Assembly (NCBI GenBank): GCA_019752295.1
Contig: JAIEMK010000048.1
Location: 1-64,000 of the forward strand
DNA length: 64,000 bases
From: Chitinophagaceae bacterium
GTDB lineage: Bacteria > Bacteroidota > Bacteroidia > Chitinophagales > Chitinophagaceae
Direction: 5' to 3'
A program made the translations under genes and the position numbers. Shown here one piece after another: positions 1-9,400 of this stretch. The notes beneath the pieces were generated by a model. The model ran no database searches and had not been told where the DNA came from. It worked only from the letters and a program-made list of their open reading frames with translations. Position 1 is the stretch's first letter. The number at the start of each line of letters is the position of its first letter.

Positions 1-75
1 TACCTGCGGTTTAAAAATTCGTCAAACGAAAACGAATACAAAACAATCAAGGGTACTGTTTTGCTGATTCGATAA
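1..75 (+). CDS. possible C-terminal end of an upstream gene (partial)
   Basis: Frame 1 is open from the window edge to a TAA at 73-75 and would encode about 24 residues ending in KGTVLLIR. The composition is plausible for a real protein tail, but the stretch is too short to identify a family or to exclude chance. No start is visible. The remaining bases to 225 hold no gene that I can support. Confidence 0.25.
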   Translation, partial: YLRFKNSSNENEYKTIKGTVLLIR

Positions 76-225
76 ATTAACTTGTATTCAAGCTACATAA
101 ATCCAGACAGAGCCTATCATGCCTAGGGTTAATGCCTCCTTTCCCGGATATTTTTGCAGAAGATAATTATTATCTGCGATTGGCTTTTCCAAAATAGTAT
201 CCATCGATTTTTAGTTTGAAGGTTG

Positions 226-1851
226 TTATAGTTCTCCATTCGAATACATCCTTCTTAATTCTTTTTTATTTAATTTACCTACACTCGTTTTAGGTATTTC
301 TTTTAAAGCGATATACCGATCGGGCAGTTGATAAGCAGCAAAATGGTCTCCTAAAAATGCATTGAATGCTTCTTTCGAAACAACGGCATCTCCTCTGTAA
401 ACAATGCAGGCAAGCGGGCGCTCAACCCATTTCTCGTCGGGTATGGCAATTACGCAGGCCTCTTTTACTTCGGGGTGTGCCATCAAAGCAATTTCTAAAG
501 CTACGCTCGAAATCCATTCTCCCCCGCTCTTGATCAGGTCTTTACTTCTATCGCTAATATTCATATAACCTTCCGCATCAATTGTGCCCACATCTCCGGT
601 TTTAAACCAACCATCTTCAGTAAACGAAAGATGATTGTCGTGGTATTTATAATAACTCTTAATAATCCAGGCCCCTCTGATCTCAAATTCCCCTGCAGTT
701 ACTCCGTCGCGCGGAGCAATTTTTCCTTCTTCTGTTATGGCGCGTATTTCAACTCCCGGTAATTCAATGCCCTGCTTAGCACGAATTTTTAACTGATCCG
801 TTTCTGAAAGTTGATTGTGCATTGTTTGTAATCTGCTGGCAGTGCCAATGGGAGAAGTTTCAGTCATGCCCCATGCGTGTACTCCTTTGATACCAAAATC
901 TTTTTCGAATGCATCTATCAAACTTGGGGGCAATGCCGATCCGCCCACAACATATTCTCTAAGTGCCAATTTTTGTTTTGGCGGATTTTTTTTCATGGCT
1001 TCATATACACCCAACCAAATAGTAGGTACTCCATTTGCAATAGTAATATTTTCCTGTTCTAATATTTGTATCAATGCTTCGGGTTGCAGGTGTAAGCTCG
1101 GTAATATCATATCAGATCCCGCTAAAAGGCATACATAGGGGAAGCCCCAGGCCATTACATGAAATTGCGGAACAATTAATAATACCCTGTCTCTTGCCGA
1201 CAAGCATGCTGCGTTCGGCATCAGTAAAGCCAGTGCGTGGAGATAGGTAGACCGATGTGAGTACAATGCTCCTTTGGGGTTTCCGGTTGTTCCACTGGTA
1301 TAGCATAATCCGCATGCATCATTTTCGTTTGAGGGGTACCACTGATATTCTGATGCATCTACTTGTAACAAGTGTTCGTACAAAATGCAATTCGGCAGAT
1401 TTGTTGTAAAATTCTCGGGGCTATTGAGTAATACATATTGTTTTACGCCGGTAGTATAGGGAGCAATTTTTTCGAACAAGGGAACAAGGGTTGCATCGAT
1501 AAAAATAATTTTTGCCTCTGCGTGATTTACAATGAAAATAATTTGTTCTGTACTGAGACGAATATTTAGTGTATGACATACTGCTCCCGCCCCCGGTATC
1601 CCATAATACAATTCTACGTGTTGGTAGTGGTTCCATGCAAAAGTGGCTACCCGATCGCCGGGGTGTACTTCTAACTGATGTACAAGCGCATAAGAAAGTT
1701 TTTTTACTCGCTGATACAGATCGGCATAGCGATATCGATGCCAGCTTCCATCAGGCAACTTGGTTACGATTTCTTTGTGCGGAAATACGCGATTACCATA
1801 TTCCAGTATGGCGTGCGTGGTTAATGGAAAATCCATCATGAGTGCTTGCAT
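226..1851 (-). CDS. AMP-forming acyl-CoA synthetase (long/medium-chain fatty acid-CoA ligase type)
   Basis: Member of the adenylate-forming (ANL) superfamily, predicted to activate a fatty or other carboxylic acid with ATP and then form the CoA thioester in the cytoplasm. The phosphate-binding loop YTSGTTGNPKG is intact, followed by the WGMTETSP adenine-binding motif, the TGD motif (WFKTGDVG), the DRSKDLIKSGGEWIS hinge and the C-terminal catalytic lysine in SVGKLNKKEL. An open frame runs 15 codons further upstream to 1896, but the ATG at 1851 (MQALMMDF) fits the family's usual N-terminus (about 541 residues). Substrate chain length cannot be read from sequence. It stands alone on the minus strand before a YitT-type gene. 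Confidence 0.88.
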   Translation of the reverse strand: MQALMMDFPLTTHAILEYGNRVFPHKEIVTKLPDGSWHRYRYADLYQRVKKLSYALVHQLEVHPGDRVATFAWNHYQHVELYYGIPGAGAVCHTLNIRLSTEQIIFIVNHAEAKIIFIDATLVPLFEKIAPYTTGVKQYVLLNSPENFTTNLPNCILYEHLLQVDASEYQWYPSNENDACGLCYTSGTTGNPKGALYSHRSTYLHALALLMPNAACLSARDRVLLIVPQFHVMAWGFPYVCLLAGSDMILPSLHLQPEALIQILEQENITIANGVPTIWLGVYEAMKKNPPKQKLALREYVVGGSALPPSLIDAFEKDFGIKGVHAWGMTETSPIGTASRLQTMHNQLSETDQLKIRAKQGIELPGVEIRAITEEGKIAPRDGVTAGEFEIRGAWIIKSYYKYHDNHLSFTEDGWFKTGDVGTIDAEGYMNISDRSKDLIKSGGEWISSVALEIALMAHPEVKEACVIAIPDEKWVERPLACIVYRGDAVVSKEAFNAFLGDHFAAYQLPDRYIALKEIPKTSVGKLNKKELRRMYSNGEL

Positions 1852-1949
1852 AAAATGGCATTGAAATGAATCGTGGTGCAATCTGTTGAGAATCAAACTT
1901 ACTCGAATCTATTTATCAGCACAACTAATTCTATCGCCCAAAAAACAGG

Positions 1950-2924
1950 TTAGTGTGCAAGTGGTCTTTTTTTGATCATGCCACCGCGTGTATCTTTCAC
2001 GCTACTCATTACCACAAAAGCATGGGGATCAATTTTTTCCAGTTCAGAGTGAAGCTTATTCAATTCCAATCTCGTAATAACGGTATAAACAATATCCATT
2101 TCCTTGGTAGGTCCTTTTTTACCGTAGCCCTGTTTTCCACTGTAAATCGTAACCCCTCTGCCCATTTTTTCAATAATCATTTGTCTGATTTCAGCGAAAT
2201 GTGATGAGATAATCGTAACACCGGTATATTCTTCAATTCCTTCAATAATAAAATCAAGGGTTTTGGAAGCTGCCAAATAAGTGATCATACTATATAAAGC
2301 AATTTCGATCGATAAAAAATAAGCGGCGGCAGAGAATATCAAGATGTTGATAGCAATAATAATATCGCCAAGTGTGGTGCCAAATTTTTTACTCAAAAAG
2401 ATTGCCAAAACTTCTGTTCCATCTATTACTGCACCACCTCTTACTGAAAAGCCAATACCTGCTCCGAGAAATATGCCCCCAAAAATAGCAACCAATAATT
2501 TGTCGTTGGTAACATCTGGAAACTGAATAAGCCTCACACAGAGTGCCAGACCGATAATTGCCAGCGTAGTTTTTATGGCAAAGCTTTTCCCCAATATTTT
2601 ATATCCCAAAAACATAAATGGAATATTCACAATAATGATCAGCCAATACAGTGGTAGTTTGGTAATGGACGAAATCAACAAAGAAATTCCGGTGGCGCCC
2701 CCATCTATAAAATGGTTGGTTAGCAAAAAACTTTTTAATCCAAAAGCGGCAGAAAAGATACCCAGAATAATTAAAATAGAGTCTTTCAATAAACGCATCC
2801 AAGTAATCCTTAATTCACGGTACCCTTTTGCTATTTGAAAGGGATGAATTGCTTCGGTGCTTTCCTGCAGATCCCGCTCTTTTAAAATATTTTTTACGAC
2901 GAGTTGCTTCCAAAAAGATTTCAT
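1950..2924 (-). CDS. YitT family membrane protein (DUF161 + DUF2179)
   Basis: Integral membrane protein of the YitT type. An N-terminal extension of about 45 residues precedes five or so hydrophobic segments, including LLKDSILIILGIFSAAFGLK, PLYWLIIIVNIPFMFLGYKI and ISLLISS-type stretches, with a glycine-rich GGIFLGAGIGFSVRGG loop. The C-terminal soluble part, with GVTIISS and GRGVTIYSGKQGYG, matches DUF2179. The molecular function of the family is not established. I chose the ATG at 2924 (MKSFWKQ), because the 20 codons upstream of it are unlike family N-termini. Confidence 0.85.
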   Translation of the reverse strand: MKSFWKQLVVKNILKERDLQESTEAIHPFQIAKGYRELRITWMRLLKDSILIILGIFSAAFGLKSFLLTNHFIDGGATGISLLISSITKLPLYWLIIIVNIPFMFLGYKILGKSFAIKTTLAIIGLALCVRLIQFPDVTNDKLLVAIFGGIFLGAGIGFSVRGGAVIDGTEVLAIFLSKKFGTTLGDIIIAINILIFSAAAYFLSIEIALYSMITYLAASKTLDFIIEGIEEYTGVTIISSHFAEIRQMIIEKMGRGVTIYSGKQGYGKKGPTKEMDIVYTVITRLELNKLHSELEKIDPHAFVVMSSVKDTRGGMIKKRPLAH

Positions 2925-3196
2925 GTGTTTTTTATTGATTCTGGCTACATGTAATTCGCAAATAAATATTCCGGTTGGTGACAAATTTTGCTATGACTCA
3001 TTTCATGTGTTTTTTTAAAACAATTATCAGCTACAAGTTAACAATAAAAAAAGATCCGCTTCCTAATTTCGTTTGAATATGAAATATGCTATTTACCTTA
3101 AAATCATTTTATTCATTGCATTTATAAAAAATTTCAATTATATTTAAGTGCTGTTTGAGGCATTAAAAACAAAGCAGTATTCTATACCACCAAACT

Positions 3197-5098
3197 ATGA
3201 TTTCTGACCAGCAGATATTATTCCACAAAATTGATACCGATCCGGATGCGGTTTTGCTTACAAAACAATTCAAAGATTTTGGAGCCATCAGGAATCTGCT
3301 ATTACTGATCAACGAAATAGCTGATTTCAGTGATGTGTTTGTTTATTGCTTCGACTCGGATTATATCTTCTTTAAAAACGAATGGTCGGAGGGAATTGCT
3401 GATATCAAATCCCAAAAAAAATATTCTGACTATCTTCATCAGTATGATAACCCTTTCTATAAAGAACTGCCTTTAAAACATGCTTCTGGCGCCTATTTTG
3501 GCAAATTGGGTCTGATACGTCGTGGAGATTTTGAGATAGATGATAAAATGCTCCGTTCAATTGAGTTAATTGCCCAGCAAATTGCAATAACCATTTCGAA
3601 TGCTAGCTCATTTGAGCAAAACAAGACAATCAAAGAACTGGCCAACAGCGATGATCGGTTTAAATCGATTATTCAAAATGTTTCTGATATTATTACACTG
3701 GTAGATAGAAAAGGGAATATTATTTATACAAGTCCATCCACCACTCATATGTTGGGCTACACGCCCGAAGAGATGATTGGGGTGAATATGTTCCAATTCA
3801 TTCATCCCGATGACATCGAAGCGGTTGGCAAGCGGTTTTCCGAAAGATTACAGATTGAAGGGATTGGTGAGCTGATTGAATTCAGAGCGTTAACAAAATC
3901 GGGCAAATATATTCTGATTGAGACGCTCGGAAATATCCAATTAAATAATCCTTCTTTTAATGCAGTGCTGCTTATTTCGAGAGACGTAACCACCCGCAGA
4001 AAAATTGAGGAAGCCATCAGATTGAGTGAAGAAAAATTGCGTGCATTGGTTCATAATATTTCCGATATCATTACCATTGTTTCAAAAACAGGCGAAATCA
4101 TCTATCAAAGCGCTTCGGCACGTCAGGTAATGGGCTATGAAGAAAACGAATTAAGAACCAGGCATTTTTCTGAAATAGTACACCCCGAAGATTTCCCGGG
4201 CTTGATGGCGGCTTTTAAGAAAACGCTTGAAACCACCGGTGTTACCGAGTTAGTTGAGTTTAGGCTTCTGGATAAAGACGGTAATTATTTTTATATCGAA
4301 GCACAGGCAACCAATCAGATCGACAATCCGAATATTGGCGGCTTAATAGTTACTTCGAGAGATATATCTGTTAGAAAAAAGGCGGAAGAAGAAAGAAAAT
4401 TGTTGATCAAAGAGCTCACTAAAAATAATGCAGATTTAAAACAGTTTTCCTATATCGTTTCACACAATCTTAGGGCTCCGTTAACCAACCTAATGTCGAT
4501 GCTAAACCTTTTGGATTACTCCACTATTTCAACGGAAAGGTCAATGAAGTTGATGGAGGGATATAAAACAACCACTTTTAGCTTAAACGACACTTTGAAT
4601 GATTTGATCAGTATTTTGCTGGTAAAAAATAATACCAATATTCAGTTCGCAGACATTCCATTCGTGCTTGCTCTGAACAGGGTAACCCTCTCCATTGAAA
4701 CACTCATTAATGAGTCGGGCACAAAAATAAATGCTGATTTTACTCAGGCACCCTTGGTAAAATTCAATCAGCCCTATCTCGAAAGCATTTTTCAGAATCT
4801 GATCACCAATTCCATCAGATACAAGCATAGTAGTAGGCCACCTGAAATTTTTATTAGCACTAGTATAAAAGAAAATGAAGTAATCTTTACATTTACAGAC
4901 AATGGTATCGGTTTCAATATGGAATTGGTCAAGGACAAGATTTTCGGATTGCATCAGAAATTTCATCACCATCCCGAAAGCAGGGGCATTGGATTATATT
5001 TAATTCATGCTCAAATAACTTCTTTTGGAGGTACGATACAAGTGGAAAGTGAAGTAAATAAAGGCACCCGTTTTACAATTGCTTTTAAAAACAACTGA
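3197..5098 (+). CDS. soluble PAS-PAS sensor histidine kinase with GAF-like N-terminus
   Basis: Two-component sensor kinase of 633 residues with no membrane segment, so it should sense a cytoplasmic signal. Residues about 1-140 resemble a degenerate GAF domain. Two PAS domains follow (about 154-272 and 280-395), each with the NVSDIIT/NISDIIT start and a GY-EE loop. The HisKA helix carries the phospho-acceptor His423 in IVSHNLRAPL. The HATPase domain (about 525-632) shows the N box (NLITNSIRY), DNGIGF and RGIGLYL. The ligand is unknown. The stop at 5096-5098 sits 1 nt before the response regulator ATG, so the two are a translationally coupled pair. Confidence 0.9.
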   Translation: MISDQQILFHKIDTDPDAVLLTKQFKDFGAIRNLLLLINEIADFSDVFVYCFDSDYIFFKNEWSEGIADIKSQKKYSDYLHQYDNPFYKELPLKHASGAYFGKLGLIRRGDFEIDDKMLRSIELIAQQIAITISNASSFEQNKTIKELANSDDRFKSIIQNVSDIITLVDRKGNIIYTSPSTTHMLGYTPEEMIGVNMFQFIHPDDIEAVGKRFSERLQIEGIGELIEFRALTKSGKYILIETLGNIQLNNPSFNAVLLISRDVTTRRKIEEAIRLSEEKLRALVHNISDIITIVSKTGEIIYQSASARQVMGYEENELRTRHFSEIVHPEDFPGLMAAFKKTLETTGVTELVEFRLLDKDGNYFYIEAQATNQIDNPNIGGLIVTSRDISVRKKAEEERKLLIKELTKNNADLKQFSYIVSHNLRAPLTNLMSMLNLLDYSTISTERSMKLMEGYKTTTFSLNDTLNDLISILLVKNNTNIQFADIPFVLALNRVTLSIETLINESGTKINADFTQAPLVKFNQPYLESIFQNLITNSIRYKHSSRPPEIFISTSIKENEVIFTFTDNGIGFNMELVKDKIFGLHQKFHHHPESRGIGLYLIHAQITSFGGTIQVESEVNKGTRFTIAFKNN

Positions 5099-5099
5099 T

Positions 5100-5525
5100 A
5101 TGGTAGATTTAGTTATGAACGTGGATGATGATTCAATGGGTCAAATGCTCAGTGAGATCATCTTATCCGACCATCAATTTTGTCAAAAAATCGTGAATAT
5201 ACACGACGGGAAAAAGGCTTTAGATTATTTTGAAGAGCAGTTACATTTATCTGTGGAAGAACAAAAAATTCCTGCCGTATTATTTCTGGATATCAATATG
5301 CCTGTGATGGACGGGTGGGACTTTTTAAGAGTATTTCATGCCCGTTTTAAAGCCTTTCACAAAAAAATTAAAATTATCGTATTAACTTCTTCGCTGGATC
5401 ATGAAGAAGAATTAAAAGCAATCGGACACCCGCTTGTTTTTAAATATATTGCCAAGCCACTTGAACCTTGGCATATCTCCGGATTAAAAAAGCACCCCGC
5501 TTTTGTACAGGAGTTTGCCGCATAA
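5100..5525 (+). CDS. single-domain response regulator (CheY-like receiver)
   Basis: Receiver domain without an output domain, about 141 residues from the ATG at 5100. The acidic pocket (VDDDS), phospho-acceptor Asp64 in LFLDINMPVMDG, the VLTSS switch threonine/serine and the conserved lysine in IAKPLEP are all present. It starts 1 nt after the stop of the PAS kinase and is surely its cognate partner. This is the Rcp1-like class common in Bacteroidota. The signal must pass on by protein contact or phosphorelay, because there is no DNA-binding part. An in-frame start at 5079 inside the kinase gene is possible but less likely. Confidence 0.9.
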   Translation: MVDLVMNVDDDSMGQMLSEIILSDHQFCQKIVNIHDGKKALDYFEEQLHLSVEEQKIPAVLFLDINMPVMDGWDFLRVFHARFKAFHKKIKIIVLTSSLDHEEELKAIGHPLVFKYIAKPLEPWHISGLKKHPAFVQEFAA

Positions 5526-5589
5526 AGCATAAGGATATTATTTAGTTATGGATGTTCAGCTTCCTATACCGGTAATAATCCTGTTTCTA

Positions 5590-5597
5590 TATATTTG
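5590..5597 (+). promoter_or_regulatory. -7 promoter element upstream of comB
   Basis: TATATTTG matches the Bacteroidota -7 consensus TAnnTTTG at all fixed positions and ends 6 nt before the comB ATG. The expected transcription start would fall at or next to the start codon, implying a leaderless or nearly leaderless mRNA. I found no clear -33 TTG. Confidence 0.5.
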
Positions 5598-5603
5598 CCT
5601 GAT

Positions 5604-6326
5604 ATGCTCAAGAAACCTGCACTTCATACGGTAATTTCTCCGAAGCTTTTAGACATCTACGACATCAGCAATAGTATTGTTGTAATTATTGATGTATTCA
5701 GAGCCACTTCCACCATCGCAACTGCTTTGTACAACGGCGCTTCAAGGGTAATTCCGGTTGCAGAAGTAAACACTTGTATTCAGATTGGTCAAAAAGTTGG
5801 CGGAATTACTGCGGGTGAAAGAGATGGGAAAGTAATTGAAGGTTTAGAACATGGAAATTCGCCTGCAGAGTATCCCCGTAATATAATTGAAGGCAAAACA
5901 CTTGTGCTTACCACAACCAATGGCACTAGACTCTTGCATATGGCTTTGAAAAGTGGTGCATCCGAAATCGTTACCGGATCATTTCCGAATTTGTCTGCGG
6001 TTTGCGATCATTTGGTAAAATCAAACAAAAATGTAATCTTGGGTTGCTCGGCCTGGAAAGACAGGGTAAATATTGAAGATACGCTGTTTGCAGGCGCTGT
6101 TATCAACGAAATTGAATCTGCATTTACCATTCACTGCGATAGCAGCCTGATGGCTTCTGAATTGTATAGACAACAGAAAAATAATATGAATTCTTTTATC
6201 AGAAAAACCACGCACTGGCATCGTTTGGCTGCATACGGATTGGAAAAAGATCTGGAATATTGCGTGAGCCCTGATCTGGCCAATGTATTGCCCATTTACC
6301 GGAATGGAGATCTGGTTGTAGAGTAA
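5604..6326 (+). CDS. comB: 2-phosphosulfolactate phosphatase family protein
   Basis: ComB-family phosphatase, which hydrolyses 2-phosphosulfolactate to sulfolactate (the second step of coenzyme M synthesis in methanogens). The family signatures VVIIDVFRATSTI, TAGERDGKVIEGLEHGNSP, LVLTTTNGTR and LGCSAWKDRVNIEDTLFAGA are all present in 240 residues, the normal length. A TTG at 5595 is also in frame, but the ATG at 5604 is the natural start and lies directly after a perfect -7 element. No other coenzyme M gene is in the window, so the substrate in this organism is uncertain. ComB homologues occur widely in bacteria without methanogenesis. Confidence 0.85.
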   Translation: MLKKPALHTVISPKLLDIYDISNSIVVIIDVFRATSTIATALYNGASRVIPVAEVNTCIQIGQKVGGITAGERDGKVIEGLEHGNSPAEYPRNIIEGKTLVLTTTNGTRLLHMALKSGASEIVTGSFPNLSAVCDHLVKSNKNVILGCSAWKDRVNIEDTLFAGAVINEIESAFTIHCDSSLMASELYRQQKNNMNSFIRKTTHWHRLAAYGLEKDLEYCVSPDLANVLPIYRNGDLVVE

Positions 6327-6395
6327 ACACATGAATTAACAAACATTTCATCAACATTCTTTTCAAATAGCGTCAAAAAGCAATTTCCTTTCCTT

Positions 6396-6403
6396 TACTT
6401 TTG
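6396..6403 (+). promoter_or_regulatory. -7 promoter element for the SNF2 helicase gene
   Basis: TACTTTTG fits TAnnTTTG and lies 73 nt before the helicase ATG at 6477. No convincing -33 element is seen at the expected distance, so this is a moderate call. Confidence 0.35.
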
Positions 6404-6476
6404 CAAATTGCCCTTTTCAAACCATCAATTGTAGAATAAATCATACAAAAAATGGAACCGGGCGATAGAAAAACAT

Positions 6477-9400
6477 ATGGCACTACCTTACTTAGTAAAA
6501 CATATTTATAACAGCGGGACCGAAGAAGTAATTCGCAGGGGCAAGAAAATTCATGCACTTGGCAATGTAGAATTATTGGAATACGACGACCTGATGGCTT
6601 CTGTTGTGTTTCGGGTAAAGGACGATGGATATTCAACTTTTTATAAAGTGCATATCACTCAATTTAAAGACCCCAAAACTTTATCACTAAGGTGTACCTG
6701 TCCTTATAATTTATCGGAGGTTTGCCGGCATAAAGCGGGGGCTTTGTTTCACTTGCAGGACATGCTCGATAAGAATTTATTGGGCGACAAAGAAACAGTA
6801 TATGATCAGCGCCATACGGTTGTTAAGATGAAGCAATTGGATTTGAAATTGATTCGACTTTTAACCAAACAAGAAAATTTCGAAGCCGCTGAAAATTATT
6901 TAAGGAGTACAAGAGCCAATATACTTGAAGCGAAAGAAGAAAGGGTTTTGGCTTCACTTGAACACGAAGGCGAAATCTTTAAAGTGCTCATTCAAAAAAA
7001 TGAGGAAAGAAATTTTGATACGAGCTGTGCCTGCCAAAGCGATACGGAGCATCCGCTTTGCATGCACAAAAGTATCGTACTATTACAGTTGCTTCAAAAT
7101 TATGGGGCCAACTATTTCGACAGTATCCGCAACTGGGATAAAGAGAAAAATAAATTACTCGCCCTCTATGGTTATTCTTTAACAGATGATCTAAAAGGTA
7201 AATTTGAATTTACTTACACCGACAATAAACCCTTTCTAAGGGTGCTCGATACCAGTATCAAAAGGGTTTCTATTAATCCTAATGGCGAAAACAGAACCAA
7301 ACCAGCGGAATTATTAAATAATCAGACAACCGAAACACTTGAGCCCGAAACAAAAACTGTTTTAAAGTTGGGCGTAGTAATTACAGTTAGTGATTTAGGT
7401 TATCCCTATATTTCTCTGGAAGCAGTTCAGGGTGAAGCCGATGAAACCGGAACCAAATACGTTTCAAAAGCGGTGAAGATTGACTTGACGAAATTTGTAA
7501 ACACCGAACCATTTAGTGAGGATGATAAAATGCTCTTGCAGCAATTAAGAAAATTAATGGCGGGAGAAGTAAACAGGTATCTTAACCGTAATTCTCCATT
7601 CAGTGGCATCTGGGAAAATATTATTCAGCAACACAACGATGAACTTCCCGAAGAAACCCGTCATCTCATTAATGAATACCTGCACCCGAAATTCAAAAAG
7701 TTATTTACTGAATTATCGGAAAGTAAATTTGTTTTTTATCTGGAGCCCCGCAGACCATTTACAACTTCGAACTTATTAGAAGCAGAAATGTGTAATCGGT
7801 TTATTAGCCCTGAATTCGAAGTAAGTTATAGCGATGGAAATTATCATGTTGATTGTCGCGTAAAGCTTCCGTTGGCAGACCTGAACATTGCAGAAAACGA
7901 AAACGAATCATCGCTTGTTTTTCAATACCATAATCAATTTTATACCTGGCAAAGGCCAGAAGATATTACTCAGGTCGAAAAATTTCTGCCTAGCGGAAAA
8001 ATAAGCATTCCTGCAACCGACTGGGGTGCGGAGCTTCAGCGTTATATTATGCCATTGTCGAAAGACTACCACGTGCATTTCACCAATGTGCAAAAAGAAG
8101 AAATCAAAGACATCAAGCCAGAGTGGAAGATTCAGTTGAAAGAAAAAGGCGATTATCTTTTGTTTCAACCCGTGTTCATTTATAAAGGTTATGAAGTAAG
8201 GGCCACTGATAAAGAAAAAATCATCCTTCCTATTGAAGACAGGTTATTGATCATTCAGCGGAACATGGAGATGGAAAGAGAAATGATGCAGAGAATCGAA
8301 TCGCTGCATTCGCAATTCATTCATCCAACCGACAGCAATACCCTTGCCCTGAAAGGTTCCGATGTTTTAAAAAATAATTGGTTCTTCCTTTTCATTGATG
8401 CTGCGAAGGAAATGAATGTTCCTGTGCTTGGTTTTGAAGCGCTTAAGAATTTTAGGTTTAATACGGCAAAACCCGCTACACAAATATTCATCAGTAGCAA
8501 TACCGATTGGTTTGATGCAAAAATTCAAATCAATTTTGGAGAGCAAAAAGTTACCGTTGAAGACGTAAAGAAAGCATTAACCAATAAACAACAATTTGTT
8601 CAATTGGGTGATGGCACACTGGGTATCTTACCCGAAGAGTGGATCAAGAAATACGCTTTACTATTCCGTGTGGGAGATGGTAAACAAGGCAATATAAAAC
8701 TGAGTAAATACCATTTCAGTGTTATTGAAGAATTGTATTTACAACGCGACGAAGAAGAATTATTTTTCCAACTCGAGGAGAAATACGAGAAGCTCAAAGA
8801 AAATCACGCCATCAAACCCATTGCAGCGCCCGAACATTTACAATCCATTCTGCGCCCTTATCAGGAAAGCGGTTTTCAATGGCTCAACTATCTCCGCGAG
8901 GTTCAATGGGGTGGAATTTTAGCAGATGATATGGGTCTTGGTAAAACAATTCAAGCGCTCAGTTTCCTACATCATTTGAAATCCGAAACCGGAAGTTTAA
9001 AAGCATTGGTAGTTTGTCCAACAACACTGATGTATAACTGGCAGAATGAGATTAAAAAATTCACGCCTAACTTAAGTTTCTATATGCACCACGGAGGCAC
9101 TCGTTTGCGTGGCAATTTAAGCGATACCGGGCTCGATGTAATTATTACCACTTATGGTACACTCAGAAGTGATATCAAACAGTTTGTAGAAGTAGCTTTT
9201 GATTATGTGATACTTGACGAAAGTCAGGCTATCAAGAACCCTTCCAGCAAAGTTACCAAAGCGGCAGGTTTACTGAGGGCAAAAAACAGGCTTTGCTTAA
9301 GTGGTACTCCTTTACAGAATAATACATTCGACATTTATGCGCAGATGAATTTCCTGAATCCCGGTATGCTTGGAAGTATTGAATTTTTCAAGCATGAATT

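Noticed and set aside
4583..4972. 129-codon minus-strand frame inside the histidine kinase gene
   Set aside because: Antisense to the HATPase domain, with no start context or family.
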